From: Sphingobacteriales bacterium 39-19
GTDB taxonomy: Bacteria; Bacteroidota; Bacteroidia; Chitinophagales; Chitinophagaceae
Assembly (NCBI GenBank): GCA_001898465.1
Contig: MKTX01000017.1
Span: 186,001 to 250,000, forward strand
Direction of reading: 5' to 3'
DNA: 64,000 nucleotides
Of this stretch, positions 37,639 through 45,671 are shown one piece after another. How positions within the stretch are numbered: the first letter of the stretch is position 1; every line of letters begins with the position of its first letter. The position numbers were made by a program, and so were the translations under genes. Below the pieces are notes generated by a model. The model had not been told where the DNA came from. It worked only from the letters and a program-made list of their open reading frames with translations, and did not search any database.

Positions 37639-38295
37639 CTATTCGGGTTTCTTGAGTTTATCTTTAAATACAGCCCTCACTTTATCTACTTTTGGTTTTA
37701 TCACCAACCGGCAATAGGGTTCTTCGCCGTTTTCATTATAATAATTCTGATGATAGTTTTCTGCTTTGTAAAAATGGGTAAAGGGTTCTATAGCCGTAAC
37801 AATAGGAGCATCAAAAGCGCCGGCGCTGTCTAATTTTTCTTTGTATTGGGTAGCCAGTTGTTTTTGTTTATCATTGTGGTAAAAAATCACACTCCGGTAC
37901 TGGGGGCCAATATCATTTCCCTGTTGGTTTAACGTAGTGGGGTCATGAGTTTTCCAAAACACTTCAAGTAATTCATCAAAACTTATTTTGGCAGGGTCGT
38001 ATTCAATATTTAAACATTCGGCATGGCCGGTGGTTCCGGTACATACTTGTTTATAAGTGGGATAGGCAACCTGGCCGCCACTGTAGCCACTTTCTACTTT
38101 TACAACACCTTCTAATTGCTGAAAAACAGCTTCTGTACACCAAAAACACCCGTTTCCAAAAGTTGCTGTTTCCGTATTAACAGGTGTATTGTGGGCAGCG
38201 CTGCTGTTTTGCATCTTGCTTGTATTTTGCGCATGGCAGCTAAAGTGCAATGCAGGTATAAAAATAAAGAGGAGATAAAAAATTGAATTTTTCAT
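37639..38295 (-). CDS. msrA: Peptide-methionine (S)-S-oxide reductase, exported
   Basis: MsrA repairs S-methionine sulfoxide in proteins. The 218 residues hold the active-site GCFWCTE (catalytic Cys50) and the conserved SGYSGG, GHAE and YDP segments. A Cys near the C-terminus (EEPYCRLV) is a candidate resolving residue. The N-terminus is a signal peptide ending in a lipobox-like LHFSC (Cys20), so the enzyme probably sits in the periplasm or on a membrane, unlike cytoplasmic MsrA. No MsrB domain is fused. It is a single gene. Confidence 0.94.
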   Translation of the reverse strand: MKNSIFYLLFIFIPALHFSCHAQNTSKMQNSSAAHNTPVNTETATFGNGCFWCTEAVFQQLEGVVKVESGYSGGQVAYPTYKQVCTGTTGHAECLNIEYDPAKISFDELLEVFWKTHDPTTLNQQGNDIGPQYRSVIFYHNDKQKQLATQYKEKLDSAGAFDAPIVTAIEPFTHFYKAENYHQNYYNENGEEPYCRLVIKPKVDKVRAVFKDKLKKPE

Positions 38296-38347
38296 TTGTT
38301 CACAAAGTACAAAATAGGATGTTAAGAAATTTTCAATTTTTACATGA

Positions 38348-38629
38348 TTATTGAATTACAATTTGGGTAATCACTTTTTCTCCCAGCGCTTCATTTACCC
38401 TTTGTATAATTAAATCTTTTTGATAGAGTAACTCATTTTTTAATGGTGCCACCTGCGATGTTATATACAAAGTACTGCCTGCAATCTTTAAACTATCGGT
38501 GTATTTGGCGATGGTTTTGCCCATTATGGTTTCCCATATTTCATCAATTTGTGCCGCTTGCACACCCGTTTTAAGACGGCTTTTATTTAAAAACTGTTTT
38601 ATGGCATCCTGTAAAGAAATTTCTCCCAT
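38348..38629 (-). CDS. DUF721 protein
   Basis: The 93-residue protein matches DUF721 (DciA-like): LQDAIKQFLNKSRLKTGVQAAQIDEIWETIMGKTIAKYT followed by the beta-rich LYITSQVAPLKNELLYQK. DUF721/DciA proteins are linked to DnaB helicase loading in many bacteria, though this short form is not proven to do so. It lies 16 bases after recF on the same strand, a pairing often seen in Bacteroidota and consistent with a replication or repair role. Confidence 0.85.
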   Translation of the reverse strand: MGEISLQDAIKQFLNKSRLKTGVQAAQIDEIWETIMGKTIAKYTDSLKIAGSTLYITSQVAPLKNELLYQKDLIIQRVNEALGEKVITQIVIQ

Positions 38630-38645
38630 CCGGTAAAGTTAAAAT

Positions 38646-39725
38646 TTATAATTCTATAATCGTTCCTTGCACCTGCAATAGTTCAAATGCCTGTTCCAGC
38701 CTGCTTTTATGGGTATCTGTAATAAATACCTGGCCGCCACCTTCCCGGCATACTTCTTCTAAAAGATTTTGAATACGGTTGTTATCCAATTTTTCAAATA
38801 CATCATCTAATAACAGTAATGGACTAAACCCTTTATATTTTTTTATGAGTTCAAACTCTGCCAGTTTTAACGCAAACAATAAACTTTTACGTTGCCCCTG
38901 AGAAGCGATGGCTTTAAAGGGCTGGCCCAAGTAAGAAAAACTAAGATCATCCTTATGAATACCGGACAAGGTGCGCTGCATAAATAAATCTTTTTCCCTG
39001 TTTTTCTTTAACAGCGCTTCCAAGCTGCATGCAATTAAATCACTCTCATATTGAATTATGATCTTTTCGTGGGTACCACTAATGGTTTCATATAAATTAC
39101 CGATTAAAGGCAAAAGTTCATTTGTAAAAGCCCGTCTTTTTTCAAAAACCTGTTTACAGGGTAATGCCAGTTGCTCATCTAATACTTGCATCAGCAATTC
39201 GTTTTGCTGAATAGACTGGTTGAAATTTTTAAGTAAACTATTGCGTTGCAGCAATATCTTATTATAATTCATAAGATGTTGCATATAATCCGTATCCAGT
39301 TGGCAAAGAATGGTATCTAAATATTTTCGCCGGTTAATGCTGCCGCCGGTAATAATTTCAATATCGTCTGGCGCAACCATTACTGCCGGAAGCAGGCCAA
39401 TATGCTGGCTAAGCTTTTCATAAACCACTCCGTTTAAAGAAAGTTCTTTCCTGCCATCCCTGTTAATGCATATTAATTGATACAGCTTGTCTGCCTGCTG
39501 AAACTGCGCTTCTAACCGGAATCCATTTTTGCCAAACCCCGTATTCAGGCTGTCAGTAGGGGTAAAATAGCTTTTTGTAAAGCAACAATAATAAATTGCA
39601 TCCAGCAAGTTGGTTTTTCCTTTTCCATTTAGCCCACTAATGCCAGTGGCAGTTTGAGGGAACTCAAAGCTGTTTATTTCGTAATTTTTAAAATGGGTGA
39701 TGGTAAGCTTTTTTAAATACAGCAT
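38646..39725 (-). CDS. recF: DNA replication and repair protein RecF
   Basis: RecF is an SMC-like ATPase that helps load RecA at gaps. With the start at 39725 it has 359 residues. Walker A is GLNGKGKTN (31-39), the ABC signature region is QGQRKSLLFALKLAE, and Walker B is LLLLDDVFEKLD. The frame is open to 39749, but a TACCTTTG box (39733-39740, minus) falls in the extra codons, so the ATG at 39725, preceded by only about 7 bases after the box, is chosen. It forms an operon with DUF721. Confidence 0.95.
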   Translation of the reverse strand: MLYLKKLTITHFKNYEINSFEFPQTATGISGLNGKGKTNLLDAIYYCCFTKSYFTPTDSLNTGFGKNGFRLEAQFQQADKLYQLICINRDGRKELSLNGVVYEKLSQHIGLLPAVMVAPDDIEIITGGSINRRKYLDTILCQLDTDYMQHLMNYNKILLQRNSLLKNFNQSIQQNELLMQVLDEQLALPCKQVFEKRRAFTNELLPLIGNLYETISGTHEKIIIQYESDLIACSLEALLKKNREKDLFMQRTLSGIHKDDLSFSYLGQPFKAIASQGQRKSLLFALKLAEFELIKKYKGFSPLLLLDDVFEKLDNNRIQNLLEEVCREGGGQVFITDTHKSRLEQAFELLQVQGTIIEL

Positions 39726-39732
39726 AAGCCTG

Positions 39733-39740
39733 CAAAGGTA
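39733..39740 (-). promoter_or_regulatory. -7 box abutting recF
   Basis: TACCTTTG on the minus strand is an exact consensus match, 7 bases before the ATG at 39725. Confidence 0.55.
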
Positions 39741-39855
39741 ACATTGCATTGCCCTTTCCCCATGGGGATCGCTAAAAATTGTTTGTAATAACCAAAATGG
39801 ATTTTAATACAGTTTTTCCAGGATAATTACAGTTGAACTTCTCAAGCGATTTACC

Positions 39856-39863
39856 TATATTTG
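39856..39863 (+). promoter_or_regulatory. -7 box for pdhA
   Basis: TATATTTG is an exact match 20 bases before the TTG start. TTG at 39833-39835 sits 20 bases further upstream and could act as the -33 element. Confidence 0.6.
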
Positions 39864-39883
39864 CACCCTAAAATTTAAAGGCC

Positions 39884-40876
39884 TTGGCTACAAAATTTTC
39901 AAAAGAAACCTACTTATACTGGTACGAATTAATGTTACTCTTGCGCAAGTTTGAAGAAAAAACGGGGCAATTGTACGGAATGCAAAAGATTCGGGGTTTT
40001 TGTCATTTATATATTGGCCAGGAAGCCATTGCAGCAGGCTGTATGACGGCCACTACGCCCGATGATAAATTCATTACCGCTTATCGTGACCATGGGCTGG
40101 CTATTGCCAAAGGGGTAAGCGCTAAATCCTGTATGGCTGAATTATATGGCAAAGCCACAGGCTGCAGCAAAGGAAAGGGGGGAAGCATGCACTTTTTCGG
40201 GTTAAAAGAAAATTTCTTTGGAGGTCATGGAATTGTAGGGGCACAAATAGGAACCGGAGCCGGCCTGGCATTTGCAGAACAATATAAAGGTACCCAACAT
40301 GTAGTTCTTTGCTTTTTTGGAGATGGTGCAGCCAGGCAGGGTATTCTGCATGAAACCTTTAATATGGCCATGAACTGGAAATTACCCGTAGTATTTATTT
40401 GCGAAAATAATAATTACGCCATGGGTACTTCTGTATCTCGTACCAGCAATGTACCCGATATTTATAAATTAGCCGATGCCTACGATATGCCCGGTGATGC
40501 TATTGATGGCATGAGCCCCGAAGATGTGCATAATGGTATTTTAAGAGCCGTAAACAGGGCCAGGGAAAAAGGCGGGCCTACCTTACTTGAAATTAAAACT
40601 TATCGCTACAAAGGCCACAGTATGAGCGATCCGCAAAAATATCGTACGAAGGAAGAAGTAGAATCCTATAAACAAAAAGATCCTATTGAGCATGTATTAG
40701 GAGTTCTTACAAAAACGTATAAAGTAACTGAATCAGAAATAGAAACCATTAACGACAGGGTGAAAGCGGAAGTAGAAGAATCTGTAAAATTTGCAGAAGA
40801 AAGCCCTTGGCCCGATGATGATGAATTACTGAAAGATGTATATATACAGGAAGATTATCCTTTTATTGTAGACTAA
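39884..40876 (+). CDS. pdhA: Pyruvate dehydrogenase E1 component, alpha subunit
   Basis: With the beta subunit it decarboxylates pyruvate using thiamine diphosphate. The 330 residues contain RGFCHLYIGQEAIAAG, the GKGGSMHFF loop with its phosphorylation-loop relatives, and the thiamine motif GDGAARQG through ENNNYAMGT. The start is TTG at 39884; the following KFSKETYLYWYELMLLLRKFEEKTGQLYG matches the usual N-terminus, while the next ATG would remove 16 conserved residues. The E1 beta, E2 and E3 genes are not in the window. A TPR gene follows after 64 bases. Confidence 0.95.
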   Translation: MATKFSKETYLYWYELMLLLRKFEEKTGQLYGMQKIRGFCHLYIGQEAIAAGCMTATTPDDKFITAYRDHGLAIAKGVSAKSCMAELYGKATGCSKGKGGSMHFFGLKENFFGGHGIVGAQIGTGAGLAFAEQYKGTQHVVLCFFGDGAARQGILHETFNMAMNWKLPVVFICENNNYAMGTSVSRTSNVPDIYKLADAYDMPGDAIDGMSPEDVHNGILRAVNRAREKGGPTLLEIKTYRYKGHSMSDPQKYRTKEEVESYKQKDPIEHVLGVLTKTYKVTESEIETINDRVKAEVEESVKFAEESPWPDDDELLKDVYIQEDYPFIVD

Positions 40877-40940
40877 TTTTTTATACCATTGCCCCAAAAA
40901 ACAAACATGGCAATATTCCCGAATAAACATTCAAAATAAA

Positions 40941-41669
40941 ATGGCAGCTAAGAAACCGACAACAGCAACACATGAAGCGAATATAACATTAGATAAAACC
41001 CTTCATTTTTGGAGCAAATACAATAAACTCATCATTTATATCGGCGTTGCCGTAATAGCAGCCCTGGCTGCATTTTTTGCGTATAATAAATTTGTAAAAG
41101 AACCCAAAGAAGAGAAAGCTGCTGAAATGATCTTTCCGGCGCAAAGCCTTTTCGATAAAATGGCAAATTCTGACTTTAGTAAAGATTCAGTAAATATATT
41201 ATTAAACGGCGGTACTTTACCCGATGGTTCGGCGGTAACAGGCTTACTTAAGATAATGAATAACTATTCCGGTACCGAATCAGCAAACCTGGCTGCTTAT
41301 ATGACGGGTGCCAGTTACCTGCAAATAAAAGAATTTGATAAAGCCATCAAATATTTAAAAGAATTTAGCAGCCATGGTGCCAGGCAGGTAGAAAGCAAAG
41401 CCAACCTTATGCTGGGACATGCTTATGCCGAAAAAAAGAATGTAAACGAAGCCTTAAGCTATTATAAAAAAGCAGCTTCTGTAAATGATAAAGACGAAAC
41501 CATGGCGCCCACGGCATTGATGATTGCAGCCAATTATGCCGAAAGCCAAAACAATTCCGCAGAAGCCATCAGCCTTTTTAAACAAGTGAAAGATAAATAT
41601 CCCACTTACCCCAGTGTAGCCAGTGGCGAAATAGATAAACACCTTGCCAAACTGGGTGTGTTAGAATAA
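40941..41669 (+). CDS. Membrane-anchored TPR protein (YfgM-like plan)
   Basis: The 242-residue protein has one membrane helix (about 30-48, LIIYIGVAVIAALAAFFAY) after a short cytoplasmic tail, then an outer TPR-type domain (about 100-235, for example EFDKAIKYLKEFSSHG). The plan resembles YfgM, an ancillary SecYEG protein, but similarity is only in layout. ribH follows after 17 bases, so both are likely cotranscribed downstream of pdhA. Confidence 0.8.
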   Translation: MAAKKPTTATHEANITLDKTLHFWSKYNKLIIYIGVAVIAALAAFFAYNKFVKEPKEEKAAEMIFPAQSLFDKMANSDFSKDSVNILLNGGTLPDGSAVTGLLKIMNNYSGTESANLAAYMTGASYLQIKEFDKAIKYLKEFSSHGARQVESKANLMLGHAYAEKKNVNEALSYYKKAASVNDKDETMAPTALMIAANYAESQNNSAEAISLFKQVKDKYPTYPSVASGEIDKHLAKLGVLE

Positions 41670-41686
41670 GAAACCGAACATAAAAA

Positions 41687-42199
41687 ATGGCTTTAGTCAA
41701 TAAAAATATTTTTGAAATAACAGGCATCTCTTTACCGGAAGATGCCTGTGTTGTAATTGTACGAACTGCATGGAACGAGCCGATAGTGAATAAACTGGAA
41801 CAGGGATGCGCAGATGTTTTAAAAAAACAAAACGTACCCTATAAAATAATCACAGTACCCGGCGCTATTGAAATCCCATTTGCCATTCATACCTATTGGG
41901 CACATTCGATAGATGGGTTTGTACAAAAACCGTCGGCCTTTATTGCCCTGGGATGCGTGATACTGGGAGATACCCCACACTTTGAATACGTTTGCCGCTC
42001 CGTAACAGACGGCATTACCCGGCTCAATACTTCATTACCGGTACCATCTGTTTTTGGCGTACTTACGGTAAACAACCAGGCTCAGGCAGATGAGCGTACC
42101 GGTGGGGTGCATGGCCACAAAGGTGAGGAAGCCGCTGCAACGGCTATTAAAATGATGCAATTAAACGCCTCATTTAAAAATGAATATCCAACTTTATGA
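41687..42199 (+). CDS. ribH: 6,7-dimethyl-8-ribityllumazine synthase
   Basis: The enzyme condenses a butanone phosphate with a pyrimidine to give the direct precursor of riboflavin. The 170 residues show the substrate-binding VRTAWNEPIV and VPGAIEIPFA, the catalytic His98 in GDTPHFEYVC, and the conserved FGVLTVNN segment. Its last four bases (ATGA) overlap the next start, so the LutA-like gene is translationally coupled. Other rib genes are not in the window. Confidence 0.95.
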   Translation: MALVNKNIFEITGISLPEDACVVIVRTAWNEPIVNKLEQGCADVLKKQNVPYKIITVPGAIEIPFAIHTYWAHSIDGFVQKPSAFIALGCVILGDTPHFEYVCRSVTDGITRLNTSLPVPSVFGVLTVNNQAQADERTGGVHGHKGEEAAATAIKMMQLNASFKNEYPTL

Positions 42200-42915
42200 G
42201 GGTTCAATTATTTATACCATGTTTTATTGATCAGTTGTATCCGCAAACTGCTTTTAATATGGTAAAAGTGTTAGAAAAAGCGGCCTGTGATGTTCATTAT
42301 AATACCAATCAAACCTGCTGTGGACAGCCTGCTTATAATGCCGGCTTTGCCGCAGATAGCAAGGCTGTGGCCCTCAAATTTTTGAAGGATTTTGAAGGCG
42401 CCGATTATATTGTAGCGCCCAGTGCAAGCTGCGTGGGATTTGTGCGAAATTATTACCCGGCCCTGTTTGATAATACCGCATCGCATAATGAAGTTAAAAA
42501 TATAGGCAACCGCATTTTTGAGTTTACCGAGTTTTTAATTAAAATTTTAAAGATTGAAAATTTTGGGGCTTCACTGCCGGTAAAAGCTACTTACCACGAC
42601 AGTTGTGCAGGATTGCGGGAATGTAAAATTAAAGAAGAACCCCGGCGGTTATTAAACCAGGTGCAGGGACTGGAACTCCTGGAAATGGAGGATAATGAAA
42701 CCTGTTGCGGATTTGGTGGTACCTTTGCTGTAAAATTTGACCCTATTTCCATTGCCATGGCAGAACAAAAAATTGGCCATGCGATGGATACAGGTGCCAC
42801 ACACCTTATATCAACCGATCATAGTTGCCTGATGCATATTGACGGTGTTATAAAAAATAAAAAATTATCCCTGGAATGTATGCATATTGCTGATGTGCTC
42901 GCCAGTGGATGGTAA
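42196..42915 (+). CDS. LutA/YkgE-type (Fe-S)-binding protein
   Basis: The 239-residue protein has two cysteine-rich CCG domains: CCGQPAYNAG (41-50) and CCGFGGTFAVKF (about 172-183), with single Cys residues in SASC and YHDSCAGLRECK completing the clusters. This is the LutA subunit plan of the lactate-utilisation iron-sulfur oxidoreductase. LutB and LutC are absent nearby, so its partner and substrate are unknown; it overlaps ribH by 4 bases, a pairing I cannot explain. Confidence 0.87.
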   Translation: MRVQLFIPCFIDQLYPQTAFNMVKVLEKAACDVHYNTNQTCCGQPAYNAGFAADSKAVALKFLKDFEGADYIVAPSASCVGFVRNYYPALFDNTASHNEVKNIGNRIFEFTEFLIKILKIENFGASLPVKATYHDSCAGLRECKIKEEPRRLLNQVQGLELLEMEDNETCCGFGGTFAVKFDPISIAMAEQKIGHAMDTGATHLISTDHSCLMHIDGVIKNKKLSLECMHIADVLASGW

Positions 42916-42943
42916 TTATTTCATCTTTTAAATAAAATTTACA

Positions 42944-43354
42944 ATGGCATATTGGCTTGTAAAATCAGAACCCTTTGTTTATAGTTGGGATCAATTGGTA
43001 AAAGATAAACAAACTATGTGGAATGGGGTACGTAATTATTCGGCTCGTAATAATTTGCAAGCAATGAAAAAGGGCGACCTGGTATTATACTATCATAGTA
43101 ACGAAGGAATGGCCATTGTAGGTATTGCAAAAGTGATTAAAACGGCGTACCCTGACCCCACTACCGAAAATAAGACCTGGGTAGCCGTAGATATTAAACC
43201 AGTAAAAAAATTAAATACGCCGGTTAAATTAAAACAAATAAAAGCAGAGCCCAGGCTGCATGAGATGGACCTTGTGAGGCTGGGGCGCCTCTCTGTGCAA
43301 ACTGTGAAACCCGAAGAGTGGGACGTCATTATGCAAATGGCCGGTGAAAAATAA
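42944..43354 (+). CDS. EVE domain-containing protein
   Basis: The 136 residues match the EVE/PUA-like family: YWLVKSEPFVYSWDQLVKD, MWNGVRNYSARNNLQAMKKGDLVLYYHSNEGMAIVGIAKV and a C-terminal LVRLGRLSVQTVKPEEWDVI. EVE domains bind modified bases in RNA or DNA; the ligand here is not known. It lies 28 bases after the LutA-like gene and 72 before the sirtuin on the same strand. Confidence 0.9.
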   Translation: MAYWLVKSEPFVYSWDQLVKDKQTMWNGVRNYSARNNLQAMKKGDLVLYYHSNEGMAIVGIAKVIKTAYPDPTTENKTWVAVDIKPVKKLNTPVKLKQIKAEPRLHEMDLVRLGRLSVQTVKPEEWDVIMQMAGEK

Positions 43355-43426
43355 TTTTTAGGTTTATCCATTTTTATTTTAAACCCACTGGCAGAAACCC
43401 CTTACAATCCTTAATTCATTACAATC

Positions 43427-44107
43427 ATGAAACATGTTGTTGTACTTACCGGTGCAGGAATCAGCGCCGAGAGCGGCCTAAAAACCTTTCGGGATGATGA
43501 TGGCTTATGGATGGGTTATAGGGTAGAAGACGTGGCCACCCCTGGAGCCTTTTATAAAGACCCGGCCATGGTACTTGATTTTTATAATATGCGCAGGCGT
43601 GATGTGGCTAACGCATTACCTAATGCCGCACATTTTGAATTGGCTGCTTTAGAAAATGAATATACAGTAACCATCATTACCCAGAATGTAGATGACCTGC
43701 ACGAAAGAGCAGGGTCCAGCCGGGTGATTCATTTGCATGGTGAAATTTTTAAAATGCACAGCCTCGGGAATCCCGGTACCACATTGGATATCAGGGGAGA
43801 TATAAAACCGGGAGATAAGGGGGAAGACGGTACGCAACTCAGGCCGCATATTGTGTGGTTTGGCGAAGCGGTACCCATGATGGAAGTTGCCATTTCCTAT
43901 GTGGAAAAATGTGATTATTTTATCATTATTGGTACTTCACTGCAAGTGTATCCCGCCGCATCCCTTTTATCTTTTACTGCACCGGGTACTCCCATCTTGA
44001 TTATCGATAAAAAAATCCCCGCCATTACACATAATCCCTCATTTACATTTATTGAAAAAGCTGCCACAGAAGGAGTGCAGGACATATTCGCTTTTTTAAA
44101 AAAATAG
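43427..44107 (+). CDS. cobB: NAD-dependent protein deacylase (sirtuin) without zinc cysteines
   Basis: Sirtuins remove acyl groups from protein lysines using NAD. The 226 residues carry GAGISAESGLKTFRD (9-23), TQNVDDLHERAG with the NAD Asn (85-96), and catalytic His104 in HLHGE. Tyr53 and Arg56 (FYNMRR) form the YxxR pair that in SIRT5/CobB-type enzymes favours succinyl or malonyl lysine. The small domain between 110 and 140, where four Cys normally bind zinc, has none. It is last in the co-directional run from pdhA and converges with the saccharopine-dehydrogenase-like gene. Confidence 0.92.
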   Translation: MKHVVVLTGAGISAESGLKTFRDDDGLWMGYRVEDVATPGAFYKDPAMVLDFYNMRRRDVANALPNAAHFELAALENEYTVTIITQNVDDLHERAGSSRVIHLHGEIFKMHSLGNPGTTLDIRGDIKPGDKGEDGTQLRPHIVWFGEAVPMMEVAISYVEKCDYFIIIGTSLQVYPAASLLSFTAPGTPILIIDKKIPAITHNPSFTFIEKAATEGVQDIFAFLKK

Positions 44108-44114
44108 AACGGTA

Positions 44115-45389
44115 TTAAATAGTTGTCTCAGTAAATTGGATCCCTTCCATTTCCAGTGATTTTAAAACAGGCTCATAAATTTCTTTTATAATGGGGATAT
44201 GCAATCCCGTTACATTTAATTTTCCTTTTAAAATTAATGTGGCCGCAATGCCCAGCGGCAGGCCCACTGTTTTTGCCATGGCCGTATGCAAGGCATCTTT
44301 CCCTTTTACAATCAGGCTGCTTTGTAAATGACGGGAAACCCGGTTTATTTCATACTCAAACTCATGAAGCATTACAATCATATCCTTATCTAAAGGTTGC
44401 ATGGCCAGGCGGGATTCTAAAAGAAATTGCAGGATATCGGCCGAGGTTTTTGCCTGCCCAGGTACTTGCGATGTTTCAAAAAATCCGAGAAATTGAAACA
44501 TATCTTTATTTTCATTTGTAATAAAGGGCAGGATAGGAGCGCTCCACTTTTCAAAGCTGAGGTTCAAAGAATCTATACCCCGGGTATCATCCGTTAAATG
44601 AGCTTGTACGATATGATTCCATTCATGTATAAAGGCCGGGTACCGTAATGTGGTGCGCATAAAAGTATCTGCATCCTGCAATCCATATATGGGAATATAG
44701 GCCAGTGAATCCCGGTTTGGGTAAAATGCCAGCATACCCAGCCCAGGCACCATGACCTGGTTTGCCTGATTGAATATTTGTGAATAGGCAATTTTTTTTA
44801 GGTTCTTTTCTTCTTTATACTCTGCGCCCGCAGCGCCTGCCAATACTACATTCCGGGGATTCCAGCTTATTTTATAATGCCAGGGATTATCATCACTCTC
44901 GGGTGAGACCAGGCCACCACAATGGCTTTTAAAACTTTTTACGATTCCTCCATTCGATTTTATTTCATCAATAATTTTCATAGCGCTCATATGGTCGATA
45001 CCGGGATCAAGCCCCATTTCACAGAGAAACAGGATTCCTTTTTCACGGAGTGTGGGTGCTAATTCTTTTATTTGTTCATCCACATACGAAGCCGTAAGCA
45101 GGTGGCGGCCATATTGCACACAATCCCGGGCTATGAGATAATGTAAAGCCGGTGGCATCATTGATATAACTACATCGGCTTCTTGAATATATTGCCGGCG
45201 AAGTTTGTCATCCGTAATATCCAGGCCCAGGGCAACAGATTTTGGATGTTGTTTTGTTTTTTCTTCAACTCTTTCTTTTACCGCATCGGCGATGATAATG
45301 CGCCAGTCTTCTTTTTCTGACTGACGTAATAAAAATTCAATTAAAACCGTTGCTGATTTTCCGGCTCCGAATAATAAAATCGTTTTCAA
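44115..45389 (-). CDS. Saccharopine dehydrogenase-like oxidoreductase
   Basis: With a TTG start at 45389 the protein has 424 residues and begins MKTILLFGAGKSATVLIEFLL, the Rossmann nucleotide-binding motif. Middle segments (MMPPALHYLIARDCVQYGRHLLTASYVD, GLDPGIDHMSAMKIIDEIKSNGG) match saccharopine dehydrogenase (glutamate-forming) proteins of lysine metabolism. An ATG at 45488 gives 33 more residues without family resemblance, so TTG is favoured. The exact substrate cannot be read; other lysine-degradation genes are absent nearby. Confidence 0.87.
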   Translation of the reverse strand: MKTILLFGAGKSATVLIEFLLRQSEKEDWRIIIADAVKERVEEKTKQHPKSVALGLDITDDKLRRQYIQEADVVISMMPPALHYLIARDCVQYGRHLLTASYVDEQIKELAPTLREKGILFLCEMGLDPGIDHMSAMKIIDEIKSNGGIVKSFKSHCGGLVSPESDDNPWHYKISWNPRNVVLAGAAGAEYKEEKNLKKIAYSQIFNQANQVMVPGLGMLAFYPNRDSLAYIPIYGLQDADTFMRTTLRYPAFIHEWNHIVQAHLTDDTRGIDSLNLSFEKWSAPILPFITNENKDMFQFLGFFETSQVPGQAKTSADILQFLLESRLAMQPLDKDMIVMLHEFEYEINRVSRHLQSSLIVKGKDALHTAMAKTVGLPLGIAATLILKGKLNVTGLHIPIIKEIYEPVLKSLEMEGIQFTETTI

Positions 45390-45648
45390 AAGCGCATATT
45401 TTTTTTGCAAGTTAGGGCATATGCCCGGATGTGTAAAAACTAAAGCTTGTTTGAGTTCAATTAAACCCTGCAAAATTACCCGGAACATAGATGAATAGCG
45501 TGTTTTGGTACAAGTGTGCGACGCCCATGCAGTTGCAGGCAGTTACCCCTGCCGGGCTTCAAATACTTCTCCACATTTGCTTTTTAATTGTGTACAAATA
45601 CACGATAATCCGGCGCCTTTTTTAATAGGAAAAAAGCTGAATTTCCGG

Positions 45649-45656
45649 TATATTTG
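45649..45656 (+). promoter_or_regulatory. -7 box for gyrA
   Basis: TATATTTG is an exact match 15 bases before the ATG at 45672. It overlaps an in-frame TTG at 45654, which therefore is not the start. The region 45489-45648 shows nothing else clear. Confidence 0.6.
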
Positions 45657-45671
45657 CGATCTACTTTTTAT

